Under the pieces are notes generated by a model. That model was not told the origin of the DNA. It did not search any database and saw only the letters and a program-made list of their open reading frames with translations. The position numbers and the translations under genes were made by a program. Of a stretch of 64,000 bases of DNA, positions 18,123 to 26,394 are shown one piece after another. The DNA is taken from positions 248,001 through 312,000 of the forward strand of contig NZ_QLSU01000002.1 in assembly GCF_003268775.1 (NCBI RefSeq), written 5' to 3'. The stretch's first letter is position 1. The number at the start of each line of letters is the position of its first letter. Source of the stretch: Paraburkholderia unamae. Its GTDB lineage: Bacteria > Pseudomonadota > Gammaproteobacteria > Burkholderiales > Burkholderiaceae.

Positions 18123-18232
18123 ATCATGCAAAGGCACCATGCAAATGCGCGCCGTATCCGACACGGTGCAACACGGTGCGAGACGGTGCAACACGGCCGG
18201 CGCGCCCGCAGCGCCGACCGCGCTTCGTTCGC

Positions 18233-19291
18233 CTAGCTCGTCTGCTCGACGGGCGTCACGCGCAGGTTGAGGCGCTGCGTCAAGCGGACCACGCCGATTT
18301 CCACTTCCCGATCAATGCGCGAAGCGTCGAGCAGGCGCTGTAGCGCGTCGATGCCGTCCACCGGCGCGCCGTCGATCGTGACGACCGTGTCGTCCACGCG
18401 CAGGCCGCCGAGCGCCGCGGGACTGCCCTTGACGATCTCCATCACCCGCACGCCAGTCGTCGCACTCAGGTCGAAATAGCGCTGCACCTTGCGCGCGATC
18501 GGCACCGTGGTGCCGGCAATGCCGATGTAGGCGCGCCGCACGCGCCCATGCGCGAAAAGCTGCGTGATGACCCATTTCGCGGTGTCGATGGCCGTGGCGA
18601 AGCAGATGGCCTGCGCGCCTGGAATGATCGCCGTGTTCACGCCGATCACCTGACCGGCGGAATTGACGAGCGGCCCACCCGAATTGCCGGGGTTGAGCGC
18701 CGCGTCGGTCTGGATCACGTCGTAGATCAGGCGCCCCGACTCCGAGCGCAACGAACGGCCGAGCGCCGACACCACGCCTGTCGTCACCGTTTGCGCGAGC
18801 CCGAGCGGGCTGCCCACCGCAATCGCGACCTGCCCGACACGCAGCCCTGCCGAGTCGCCGAGTTGCGCGTGCGGCAATGCTTCGGAAGCGCCGATACGCA
18901 GCACGGCGAGGTCCGTGCTCGGGTCGTCGCCGACGAGGTCGGCCGCGTAGGTCGCGCCGTCAGCGAGCGTTACGCGTAGCTTGCTCGCGCCATGCACCAC
19001 GTGGCTGTTCGTCAGCAGATAGCCGTCGGGCGTGAACAGGAAGCCCGAGCCGCTGCCGCCGCGCGCGGCGGCCTGGCCCGATGCGCGGCGCTCGACCGCG
19101 ATGTAAGCCACGGCTGGCTGGACGCGCTCGAGCGCGCCGATCACGGTGCGTGAATAGGCGTCGAGGAGCGCGTCGTCGTCGATGCCGGGACGCTGGCCCG
19201 CGCCGTCGGATGGGACGCCGCGAGCCAGATCGTCAATGAAGGAAGGTCTTCTGCCCACGATCTGAATCTCCGAGAAAAGTGGGCTGTACAT
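18233..19291 (-). CDS. Trypsin-like serine protease with PDZ domain (HtrA/DegP type)
   Basis: 352 residues. The S1C catalytic triad is visible: His in LLTNSHVVHG, Asp in DDPSTDLAVLR, Ser in ALNPGNSGGPL. A PDZ domain follows (GSPAALGGLRVDDTVVTIDG, about 290-310). Unlike DegP there is no obvious signal peptide, so it may be cytosolic or non-classically localised; a short leader MYSPLFSEIQ begins the chosen frame. HtrA-type proteases degrade or refold damaged proteins. The ribosome site is weak, and start choice is uncertain by a few codons. Confidence 0.85.
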   Translation of the reverse strand: MYSPLFSEIQIVGRRPSFIDDLARGVPSDGAGQRPGIDDDALLDAYSRTVIGALERVQPAVAYIAVERRASGQAAARGGSGSGFLFTPDGYLLTNSHVVHGASKLRVTLADGATYAADLVGDDPSTDLAVLRIGASEALPHAQLGDSAGLRVGQVAIAVGSPLGLAQTVTTGVVSALGRSLRSESGRLIYDVIQTDAALNPGNSGGPLVNSAGQVIGVNTAIIPGAQAICFATAIDTAKWVITQLFAHGRVRRAYIGIAGTTVPIARKVQRYFDLSATTGVRVMEIVKGSPAALGGLRVDDTVVTIDGAPVDGIDALQRLLDASRIDREVEIGVVRLTQRLNLRVTPVEQTS

Positions 19292-19454
19292 GCAGGGGCC
19301 GCAAGACGTTTTCAAGAGCGCGAGCCGGCGTGCCTCAAACGTTAACGATAGTCAAATCAGGGCACTAGTCGTTGCCGCGTGCGAGGCGTGCCGCGAGAAT
19401 GATGTGGCGGCGACATCCCCTCGCGCCGCGCTGGAAGACGCAGTACAAGCTCTT

Positions 19455-19484
19455 GACCGCGGCCCCTGTCGCGGTCTTTTTTTG
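19455..19484 (+). terminator. Intrinsic terminator without an obvious gene
   Basis: GACCGCG pairs with CGCGGTC around an 8-nt loop and is followed by seven T. No + strand gene ends here. A weak promoter (TTGCCG at about 19371, GAGAAT 17 bp later) could yield a roughly 90-nt RNA ending at this site. Confidence 0.7.
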
Positions 19485-19526
19485 TCAGGTGGGCTGGGCC
19501 GCCCTGGCCGGCGCATCGAACATCCA

Positions 19527-19553
19527 GAAAGAAAGAAGCCCGCATGCGCGGGC
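19527..19553 (-). terminator. Terminator for the 19640-19876 gene
   Basis: Read on the minus strand, GCCCGC and GCGGGC arms are followed by TTCTTTCTTTC, 87-110 bp past the stop of the minus-strand gene. Confidence 0.6.
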
Positions 19554-19639
19554 GAATCCATGCTCGGGTGACATGGCGAGGTTAGCGGGTGAGATTCACG
19601 GTGCGAGGCGCCGGTGAATCGAATTCGTGAATCCGCAGG

Positions 19640-19876
19640 TCAGGCGGCGAGCGGCTCGGGCGTGTTCACGTCGACAGTGCGCTTGATCGCTTCGAGTTCG
19701 ACCATGAGCGCGTCGATCGTCCTGAACTGGGCCGGCGTGATCTGGCCAAGATCGAGCAGCGCGGCAAGCCGCTTGTACCAGTAGTCGAATGAGAAAACGG
19801 CGGGTCTCGTGCCAGCCGATAATGAGGGCGCCATGGCGCGCGTAATGTGCGCGATTTCGTCGTCGATGAATTTCAT
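19640..19876 (-). CDS. Small helical protein, paralogue of the 39463-39720 product
   Basis: 78 residues beginning MKFIDDEIAHITRAMAPSLS. It aligns along most of its length with the protein at 39463-39720: EIAHI.R.M.PSL, then YW.KRL..LL, then an L-rich end. The predicted structure is two or three amphipathic helices. No motif for activity is visible. A conserved Burkholderia hypothetical is likely. Its C-terminus ends VNTPEPLAA. Confidence 0.7.
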   Translation of the reverse strand: MKFIDDEIAHITRAMAPSLSAGTRPAVFSFDYWYKRLAALLDLGQITPAQFRTIDALMVELEAIKRTVDVNTPEPLAA

Positions 19877-20019
19877 GGTTGCCCCGTGCGATGGTCCAGC
19901 GTCTTTGCGAACCGTTTGCCGCCACTTTAGTGCGACGGCAGCGCCTGCGCAGCTATCACATCGGATAGGTCTTCAGACGAGTCTCGCGCAAGCCTTTCAA
20001 TCAGCTTGTTACGGTCCCC

Positions 20020-20208
20020 TTAATGTCGCCAGCCGTGACCGTAATAGCCACCCACGCCAACCCCGATATCCACCGCAGGGGCGGCATAGTAGCCCGGCGC
20101 GTAGCCGTAGGCTGGCGCCGGTGCGTAGGCATAGGGCGGGGCCACGATGCAACCCGTGAGGCCCGCCGACAAGGCAACCATGGCAATCGCGCAGAACAGT
20201 GTTTTCAT
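20020..20208 (-). CDS. Tiny Tyr/Ala/Gly-rich lipoprotein
   Basis: 62 residues. Of two nearby ATG codons I chose the second because it sits 7 bp from CAGGAGA. MKTLFCAIAMVALSAGLTGC is a lipoprotein signal with lipobox LTGC. The mature part is low-complexity: repeated YAPAPAYGYAPGYYAAP and a Gly/Val tail ending YYGHGWRH. Such proteins are common in Burkholderia envelopes and have no assigned role. Confidence 0.75.
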   Translation of the reverse strand: MKTLFCAIAMVALSAGLTGCIVAPPYAYAPAPAYGYAPGYYAAPAVDIGVGVGGYYGHGWRH

Positions 20209-20510
20209 CGTCATTCTCCTGATGCGCTCGATTGTCGATGAGCGATGCGATGGAGAGGGTTTGGAATCGCAACGATGTGTGTCCGCAAATTACAGCGGCG
20301 ACTGGCGGCCGTGGGGCAGCCGTGGATGTAGCGCCGGGTCGGCAATGAGCGGCGAGGGCGAAGCCGCGTTGGATATGTCGCGCGATCGAGAGCTGAAAAT
20401 TGAATCGCACTACGAACTAAATGGCGATGCAGTTAGCTCGTAGTGCGAGGATGGACGCGTGGATAAGCATTGTTTTCGTGGGCGGCGCCACACGCGCTGG
20501 CGATCGCCGG

Positions 20511-20540
20511 AAAAAGCGCCCGGGCCGGGAGGCCCGGGCG
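20511..20540 (-). terminator. Strong terminator after DUF4148 copy 1
   Basis: On the minus strand CGCCCGGGCC pairs with GGCCCGGGCG over a 4-nt loop and is followed by TTTTT. A decayed version of the same segment lies near 23357-23386 after copy 3. The remaining sequence of 20209-20632 shows no gene. Confidence 0.8.
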
Positions 20541-20632
20541 AAGCCATCGGATTAACGACGGCGGAGGTATTCGATCAGGTGTGCAAAGCGCTTGCGTACG
20601 TTCGAGGCAAGCGCTTTTGCCGTGCTGCTGTG

Positions 20633-20944
20633 TTACGGATGGTTATACATCGCGTTCCAGTCGGCCTTGGTGACAGCGGGGCGGCCGGCATCCGAACTGC
20701 CTGCGGCCACGCCGCCGTAACCGCTCGTGGCACCGTTGGCGGCTGCCACCTTTGCTTCGGCAGCGAGGAGGTCGTCGGGGTAGTGCGGGTCCGCCCCTGC
20801 GCCCGGACGCCAGCCCGCCTTTTCGAGCTGCACGAGCTCGGCGCGCACCTGGGCGCGGGTCACGGGCGCATTCGATTGCGCGAACGATGCCATCGGTACG
20901 ACGAGTGCAACGGCAACGGCTACGGTTTGGATCAGGGACTTCAT
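20633..20944 (-). CDS. DUF4148 secreted protein, copy 1
   Basis: 103 residues: signal peptide MKSLIQTVAVAVALVVPMASFAQ, then the DUF4148 core VTRAQVRAELVQLEKAGWRP and a spaced HYPDDLLAAEAKVAA, ending in WNAMYNHP. DUF4148 proteins are short exported proteins abundant in Burkholderiales, often in clusters and with unknown function. Two close paralogues lie at 22642 and 23565. It differs from them mainly in the middle (GAGADPH versus GDGDQAH). Confidence 0.88.
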   Translation of the reverse strand: MKSLIQTVAVAVALVVPMASFAQSNAPVTRAQVRAELVQLEKAGWRPGAGADPHYPDDLLAAEAKVAAANGATSGYGGVAAGSSDAGRPAVTKADWNAMYNHP

Positions 20945-20972
20945 GGCAACTACCTCCTTTGGTTTTTGATTC

Positions 20973-21015
20973 GGTGCGACAACTTGTCTGCATCCGATGA
21001 GTGAAAGTCTAGGAG
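20973..21015 (-). repeat. 43-bp upstream repeat, copy 1 of 3
   Basis: An identical 43-bp block begins 28-29 bp upstream of each of the three DUF4148 start codons (also 22989-23031 and 23906-23948). It begins GGTGCGACAACTTG and ends AAGTCTAGGAG on the + strand. Position suggests that it carries the promoter or 5' leader. The rest of 20945-21287 has no gene. Confidence 0.85.
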
Positions 21016-21287
21016 GATCGTCGTCGCGGGTTAACCCCTATGCTTCAGAAGCATTGTTCCAGGCGGTGGAAGAATGGGGTGGGGTGAGGCGGGGGTGATG
21101 TGCGGCATGGCGAGGCTTCGCGCAGACCAACACGCCACATCTCCGGGCAAATTGCGCGCATTTGTCCGCCATCGCATATGCCATTAATCAAAGGACTACC
21201 AGATGCACGCAGTCGCAATCAGGGAGGGCGCTTTTGTTGGATGGGGTGCGTGCTAGCGTATCGCACTCCATCGCCCGAGGACTGACA

Positions 21288-21773
21288 GTGAAAAGTCGCG
21301 ACCTTGCCGGCCACAAGACCGCCTTGAAGCGCCTGCCGCATATGCCCTCGTTCAAGCAACTGAAGCGAGGGAAGCTGCCGAGGCCGTTCCACAAAATCGG
21401 TGGTCCACGCTATTTCGCGACGGGCCTGATTCCTGTTTCGCATTCCCATTCGGTCCTGTTCATTTGGGGCGACGGCGAAATTCTCACAGACACGAAGTTT
21501 TACGGGTATCTGCTGTGCGGACTGCCTAACGGTTCCTGGTCCCCACTACTTGAGTTCCATTGGCATCCAAGCCACAAAGGTATCCACATCAAAGTTCCCT
21601 GCAATACCAATCTGGATTACACCAATCGGTTACTCCCCGGTGCTCCTGAGTTGGCATTAAAATCCACTCGCACGTTCGATCCGCGGATTCCCAGTGACCG
21701 AAGTCACTTGATCACGGTATTCTGCAAGGCGACCGGCATCACGCTCGGGCGAGCTGACGACTTATGGAACTGA
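21288..21773 (+). CDS. Unknown protein, first gene of a two-gene unit
   Basis: 161 residues from a GTG with CGAGGAC upstream. The first 40 residues are basic (KTALKRLPH, SFKQLKRGKLPRPFHK), suggesting nucleic-acid contact. Aromatic/His-rich strands follow (SVLFIWGDGE, LLEFHWHPSHKGIHIKV) and the protein ends GITLGRADDLWN. I do not recognise a family. Its last 10 bp overlap the next gene's start, so the two are translationally coupled. Codon use is less G/C-biased than in the flanking genes, a sign of acquisition. A toxin-antitoxin or defence role is only a guess. Confidence 0.75.
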   Translation: MKSRDLAGHKTALKRLPHMPSFKQLKRGKLPRPFHKIGGPRYFATGLIPVSHSHSVLFIWGDGEILTDTKFYGYLLCGLPNGSWSPLLEFHWHPSHKGIHIKVPCNTNLDYTNRLLPGAPELALKSTRTFDPRIPSDRSHLITVFCKATGITLGRADDLWN

Positions 21774-22516
21774 CATCCACCCTGAAACGGGCCATCTGTG
21801 GTCTATTTGAGGTGCACGCCGACGAGAAGGGCGTGCAACGGGTAATCACGCCTCTCGAATACCCTGGCAGCGGGGATCGCATTGTCATCCGGGTTCGGCC
21901 CACCCAGACCGGCTACAAGATTGACGACAACGGCGAGGCCGCGCTCTACGCGAGTATGGCTGGCGGTGATGTCGAATCGGACGTCGTGGCACGCTGGGTA
22001 GAGGAGACGCTTGCCTATTCGCCCACCACGTTCTCGGATGACGAGGTTATCTCTGTCACCACTCCTGACGAACGACTAACGGCACCCTATATTTTCCGCG
22101 TCGCCGAGGCGGCGCAGCATCTATTTTCCGTCGCAACGGCTCGAGGTCCCAAAAAGACCAGTGATTTCCGTGAGCGCCTGGCAGCGGTGATCGAGAAAAC
22201 CGCCACGACTTTGGGTGTTGCATTCCGCTCGGACGTGGAGTTACCAATCGCGGGAGGTATGAAGGCTGATTACATCCTCGATCACCAGGTGCCTCTGTTG
22301 GTCATCGCGGCGACGAATGCAACCCGCCTGCTCGAGGCAGAAGTCATTCACGTCCAATATCGCCTGGAAAAGAAGCCGGGATTTGTTCTGGCCATCGCGG
22401 AGAGTCAAACGTCGGTCGGCAAGGCCCAGTTCGAGCGCGCGAATTACTACACGGGCAAAACGGTCACCTTCAGCGAATCCAATCTCCCGAAACTCATCGA
22501 GCACCAACTCCACTAA
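21764..22516 (+). CDS. DUF1828/DUF1829-like protein, second gene of the unit
   Basis: 250 residues, starting inside the previous gene. The N-terminal half (VIRVRPTQTGYKIDDNGEAA, about 40-60) resembles the DUF1828 pattern of a strand followed by a D-D/N-G turn. The C-terminal half (FRSDVELPIAGGMKADYILD, then PLLVIAATNATRLLEAEVIH) resembles DUF1829 and has a nuclease-like alternation of strands, but without a clear E-x-K. The domain match is from memory. Function unknown; it probably acts with the upstream protein. Confidence 0.75.
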   Translation: MELTSTLKRAICGLFEVHADEKGVQRVITPLEYPGSGDRIVIRVRPTQTGYKIDDNGEAALYASMAGGDVESDVVARWVEETLAYSPTTFSDDEVISVTTPDERLTAPYIFRVAEAAQHLFSVATARGPKKTSDFRERLAAVIEKTATTLGVAFRSDVELPIAGGMKADYILDHQVPLLVIAATNATRLLEAEVIHVQYRLEKKPGFVLAIAESQTSVGKAQFERANYYTGKTVTFSESNLPKLIEHQLH

Positions 22517-22641
22517 CCATCGCCTGGCCGACGGCGAAAGTACGCGCGTTATCACAGCGCGCCCCTTTCGGAGCGCGCCTGGTCACCGCAATTCAAACCG
22601 GTCTCGCAGCGGCTTAAGCGCTGCGCTCGACGACGGCCTGC

Positions 22642-22959
22642 TTAATGGTGGTTGTACACGGGAGCCGAGTACGACGAAACCCGACTGTCGCGCGCTTGCC
22701 CGGCATCCGACGAGCCGTTTGCGACACCACCGTAACCGCTCGTTGCCACTTGCTGTGCAGCGACCTTCGCTTCGGCGGCCTGGATCGCATCCGGGTAGTG
22801 CGCCTGGTCACCATCGCCAACGTGATAACCGGCCTTTTCGAGCTGAACGAGTTCCGCGCGGACCTGGGCGCGGGTCACCGGGCCGTTCGACTGTGCGAAC
22901 GAAGCAACCGGCACAACAAGGGCGACAGCAACTGCAACGGCCTGGATCAGGGACTTCAT
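22642..22959 (-). CDS. DUF4148 secreted protein, copy 2
   Basis: 105 residues with GGAGGTGGTAATC before the ATG. The signal peptide and first 70 residues match copy 3 exactly (SNGPVTRAQVRAELVQLEKA, then HVGDGDQAHYPDAIQAAEAK). The last 25 residues diverge (SSDAGQARDSRVSSYSAPVYNHH), consistent with a recent duplication followed by change at the 3' end. Confidence 0.88.
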   Translation of the reverse strand: MKSLIQAVAVAVALVVPVASFAQSNGPVTRAQVRAELVQLEKAGYHVGDGDQAHYPDAIQAAEAKVAAQQVATSGYGGVANGSSDAGQARDSRVSSYSAPVYNHH

Positions 22960-22988
22960 GATTACCACCTCCATCGACTTTTGTTAGC

Positions 22989-23031
22989 GGTGCGACAACT
23001 TGTCTGCATCCGATGAGTGAAAGTCTAGGAG
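22989..23031 (-). repeat. 43-bp upstream repeat, copy 2 of 3
   Basis: Identical to 20973-21015. Beyond it the similarity with copy 3 continues through the GGGTTAACCCCTATGAATCG segment to about 23097, so a block of about 460 bp was duplicated. The remaining noncoding stretch up to 23564 contains decayed terminator sequence related to 20511-20580 and no gene. Confidence 0.85.
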
Positions 23032-23564
23032 TGTTGCGCCCAAGGGTTAACCCCTATGAATCGAAGGCATTGTTCCAGCCCGTAGCAGAATGCAGGCATC
23101 GGCAAAGCAGGTGCAGGTCGGCTTGGTACTGACATTGGTGCTGGCCTGCAAAGCCGGGAGAAATCGGTGCGATACAAAACTCGGGGACGAACCGAAAGCC
23201 ACGCCGCAAGCAGAATGGGCTGTCGTGAATGGCGCCACAGACGCGTGCCCACCACTTGATGCGCGGCACCGGAGCGGCGCAGCGGCGATAGACAGCGTGT
23301 TTAGCGAAATGGGTGCGATAGACGATCAAGGGCAAAAGCCTTGGATCGATCTCATCGAAAAAGCGCCCAGGCCGTCAGGCCCGAGCGAAGCCATCGGATG
23401 GCCGACGGCGGAGGTATTCGGAATGGAACTGGCCCGCTCGCGGATATTGCCGCGCTAGCGAGCCGGTTCTTTAAATGGGAGCGCGCTACGGTACTGCGCG
23501 CTCAGACTGCGATGCTCAGATCAGGTACTTCGGGCATCCTGCCCGTGTATCCGAAATCAGTGCA

Positions 23565-23876
23565 TCAGGGATGGCTGTACATCGCGTTCCAGTCGGCCTT
23601 CGACACTGCCGGGCGACCCGCTTCCGACGAACCGCTCACAACACCACCGTAACCGCTCGTTGCCACTTGCTGCGCAGCGACCTTCGCTTCGGCGGCCTGG
23701 ATCGCATCCGGGTAGTGCGCCTGGTCGCCGTCGCCAACGTGATAACCAGCCTTTTCGAGCTGAACGAGTTCCGCGCGGACCTGGGCGCGGGTCACCGGGC
23801 CGTTCGACTGTGCGAACGAAGCAACCGGCACAACAAGGGCAACAGCAACGGCAACGGCCTGGATCAGGGACTTCAT
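23565..23876 (-). CDS. DUF4148 secreted protein, copy 3
   Basis: 103 residues, near-identical to copy 2 through residue 78, but its C-terminus (VSKADWNAMYSHP) resembles copy 1 (VTKADWNAMYNHP). Copy 3 therefore looks like the intermediate or a gene-conversion product. Signal peptide ends SFAQ. Function unknown. Confidence 0.88.
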   Translation of the reverse strand: MKSLIQAVAVAVALVVPVASFAQSNGPVTRAQVRAELVQLEKAGYHVGDGDQAHYPDAIQAAEAKVAAQQVATSGYGGVVSGSSEAGRPAVSKADWNAMYSHP

Positions 23877-23905
23877 GATTACTACCTCCATCGACTTTTG
23901 TTAGC

Positions 23906-23948
23906 GGTGCGACAACTTGTCTGCATCCGATGAGTGAAAGTCTAGGAG
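23906..23948 (-). repeat. 43-bp upstream repeat, copy 3 of 3
   Basis: Identical to the blocks at 20973 and 22989, in the same position relative to the start codon. Confidence 0.85.
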
Positions 23949-24083
23949 TGTTGCGCTCAAGGGTTAACCCCTATGAATCGAAGGCATTGTTCCAGCCCGC
24001 AGCAGAATGCAGGGATCGACTCGGCGCGTGGAGGCCTGCTTGATACGGCATTCGCGGTGGCCAGCGAAGCTGAGAGAAACCGG

Positions 24084-25484
24084 TTACTTCCCAATACAAA
24101 ACCGGCTAAAAATCACGCCCAGGAGATCATCGGACGTGAATTCGCCCGTAATCGCGTTGAGCGATTCCTGTGCGAGCCGCAGTTCCTCGGCGAACAAATC
24201 GAGTAGTTGGGAGTTTTGGTCCGCATGCGCCGCCGCCTGCTCGAGATGCTCACGCGCCGCCCGCAACGCAATCAGATGCCGCTCGCGCGCGAGATACACG
24301 CTCTGCGCGTCCGCCTGCCAGCCCGCAATGCGCAACAGCTCCGCGCGCAGCAGCCCGATGCCTTCGCCTTTTTTCGCGGAAAGGCGCACCTCGCAAACTT
24401 CGCTGCCGTCCACAGCCGCGCGCCGGGTCACGTCGGACGCCGCGCCGGTTAGGTCCGTTTTGTTGAGCACGCGCACTACCGGCACGCCCGCGGGGAATCG
24501 AGCGGCGATCGTCTCGTCTTCGGCGTTCATGCCCGTGCGCGCATCGAGCAGATGCAGCACCACGTCGGCGCGGCCGATTTCGCTCCACGTGCGCTCGATG
24601 CCGATCTTCTCGACTTCGTCCTCGGTGTCGCGCAGACCTGCGGTGTCGATCACATGCAGCGGAATGCCTTCGACCTGGATCGTCTGGGAGATCTTGTCGC
24701 GCGTCGTGCCGGCCACGGGCGTGACGATCGCGAGCTCGGCGCCCGCAAGCGCGTTCAGCAGCGACGACTTGCCCACGTTCGGCTGCCCGGCGAGCACCAC
24801 CGCAAGCCCTTCGCGCAGCAACGCGCCCTGGCGCGCCTCGGAGAGCACGTGGTCGAGCTGCGCGCGGATGCGCGCGAGCTTGCCGCGCGCGTCGGCGGCT
24901 TCGAGAAAGTCGATCTCCTCTTCGGGGAAGTCGAGCGTCGCCTCCACAAGCATGCGCAGCGTGACGACGTCGTCCACGAGCGCGTGGATGTCGCGCGAGA
25001 ACGCCCCGTCGAGCGAGCGTCCGGCCGAGCGCGCGGCGGCCTCGGTGCTCGCTTCGATCAGGTCCGCCACGGCCTCGGCCTGGGCGAGGTCGAGCTTGTC
25101 GTTGAGGAACGCGCGCCGCGTGAACTCGCCCGGTTCGGCAAGTCGCAGCCCAAACTCGCGGCCTGCCTCGATGCAGCGCTGCAAGACGAGCTGGAGCACG
25201 ATCGGGCCGCCGTGGCCCTGTAGTTCGAGCACGTGCTCGCCGGTGTAGGAATGCGGAGCCGGGAAGGACAGCGCGATGCCACGGTCGAGCACCGTGCCGG
25301 CGCCGTCCAGGAAGGGCACGTAGCTCGCGTGGCGGGCGGCCAGCTTCTGTCCGGTGAGGGCCTGCATCAGGGCTTCGGTCGCCGCGGCGCCCGCGCGGCC
25401 CGCCGAGACGCGCACAACACCAATTCCGCCGCGTCCGGGCGCAGTGGCAATGGCGACGATGGGATCGGAATCGGTGGCGAGCAT
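24084..25484 (-). CDS. mnmE: tRNA uridine-5-carboxymethylaminomethyl modification GTPase MnmE
   Basis: 466 residues, full length. N-terminal tetrahydrofolate-binding domain ([21 protein letters not shown]), helical domain, inserted G domain with [14 protein letters not shown] (about 225-238), the G2 TTRDK, G3 DTAGLRDT and G4 NKTD, and the invariant C-terminal FCIGK. With MnmG it makes the cmnm5 group on the wobble uridine of certain tRNAs. It belongs to the conserved rpmH-rnpA-yidD-yidC-mnmE block, here interrupted by the helix-turn-helix gene and a terminator. Confidence 0.96.
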   Translation of the reverse strand: MLATDSDPIVAIATAPGRGGIGVVRVSAGRAGAAATEALMQALTGQKLAARHASYVPFLDGAGTVLDRGIALSFPAPHSYTGEHVLELQGHGGPIVLQLVLQRCIEAGREFGLRLAEPGEFTRRAFLNDKLDLAQAEAVADLIEASTEAAARSAGRSLDGAFSRDIHALVDDVVTLRMLVEATLDFPEEEIDFLEAADARGKLARIRAQLDHVLSEARQGALLREGLAVVLAGQPNVGKSSLLNALAGAELAIVTPVAGTTRDKISQTIQVEGIPLHVIDTAGLRDTEDEVEKIGIERTWSEIGRADVVLHLLDARTGMNAEDETIAARFPAGVPVVRVLNKTDLTGAASDVTRRAAVDGSEVCEVRLSAKKGEGIGLLRAELLRIAGWQADAQSVYLARERHLIALRAAREHLEQAAAHADQNSQLLDLFAEELRLAQESLNAITGEFTSDDLLGVIFSRFCIGK

Positions 25485-25623
25485 GGCAGGAGTGGACCGT
25501 AGAGCAGAGCTGGAATCGGCGCGAACGGCGACAGGCAGAGCGGTCGCGGAACGCGAGGCATTGTAACGCGGCGGACAGATCGTTCCCCGGTGGCAAGTCG
25601 CTTTGAGAGCCGTCGCGTTTTAT

Positions 25624-25668
25624 CTTGATTTAGATAAGAGTGATCTTATTTATTTCTGCCAAATCAAG
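25624..25668. promoter_or_regulatory. Nested inverted repeats in an AT-rich island
   Basis: CTTGATTT (25624) and AAATCAAG (25661) form outer arms; ATAAGA and TCTTAT (25634-25649) form inner arms over GTGA. The island is noncoding, between divergent mnmE and the helix-turn-helix gene, so an operator for that regulator is plausible. The rest of 25485-25835 has no gene. Confidence 0.45.
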
Positions 25669-25835
25669 GAAAAAACCGGTGTGCTGTTCGGCCAATCGTC
25701 GGCTGAGCAAGGAATCAATGGAGACACGATCGAAATCATAAGACGATTACAGGCGGGCAAGTTATCGCTTTTATGCGCTAAACATAGCCTAATTGGTTGT
25801 CTTCTTCGTCGATTTCGGGCTGCACAATCTGGCCC

Positions 25836-26255
25836 ATGCCCACACCCGAAGAAAAAGCCGCCTTTGCCGAACGTCTTAAGTTCGCGATGAAGCGCGCACC
25901 CGAAAAATTGCGTGGCAGCACCGACCTGGCCAACCGGTTCAACCTGCGGCATCACGGCGAGCATCCGGTGTCGCCGCAAACGGCGCACAAATGGCTGAGC
26001 GGCCGCACCATCCCTACGCACGACAAACTGGAGACACTGGCGAAATGGTTCGACGTCGATCTGCACTGGCTGCATTACGGGCCGCCGGGTAACGCCGTTT
26101 CAGCAGTGCCGAGACCGCGCAAGCCGGACGAAAAATATCCGCTCTCCGAAGAAGCGCTGGAACTGGCCTCGAAAATCGAATCGCTCAGCGCTCACCACCG
26201 TTACCTCGTGCAGGAACTGATCGCCCAATTCTACGGTGACGCCGACAAGAATTGA
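25836..26255 (+). CDS. Helix-turn-helix (XRE/CI-like) regulator
   Basis: 139 residues from the ATG at MPTPEEKAAF. The first 75 residues form a CI-type DNA-binding domain (STDLANRFNLRH, VSPQTAHKWLSGRTIPTHDKLETLAKWFDVDLHWLHYG). The C-terminal part (LSEEALELASKIESLSAHHRYLVQELI) is helical and probably dimerises. Proteins of this plan are found near mnmE/yidC in Burkholderia. It may autoregulate through the upstream inverted repeats. Targets unknown. Confidence 0.82.
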   Translation: MPTPEEKAAFAERLKFAMKRAPEKLRGSTDLANRFNLRHHGEHPVSPQTAHKWLSGRTIPTHDKLETLAKWFDVDLHWLHYGPPGNAVSAVPRPRKPDEKYPLSEEALELASKIESLSAHHRYLVQELIAQFYGDADKN

Positions 26256-26312
26256 CCCGCGAGCGCGACCACCGCGCTTTGCGCCGTCAAGAAAATAGCG
26301 GCCCAGCAAAAC

Positions 26313-26348
26313 AAAAAGCCGTCCGGCGTGAACCGGACGGCTTTTTTT
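26313..26348. terminator. Bidirectional terminator between regulator and yidC
   Basis: AGCCGTCCGG and CCGGACGGCT pair over CGTGAA, with AAAAA before and TTTTTTT after. It ends the regulator gene on + and yidC on -. Confidence 0.9.
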
Positions 26349-26394
26349 CGAGCCCCGAGCAAGCGGCGGGAGTCACTCCGCGCCGCTTCTACAC

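Noticed and set aside
20945..21287. Longer start for the 21288 gene (ATG at 21162)
   Set aside because: The added 42 residues lack protein-like pattern and the GTG at 21288 has a better ribosome site.
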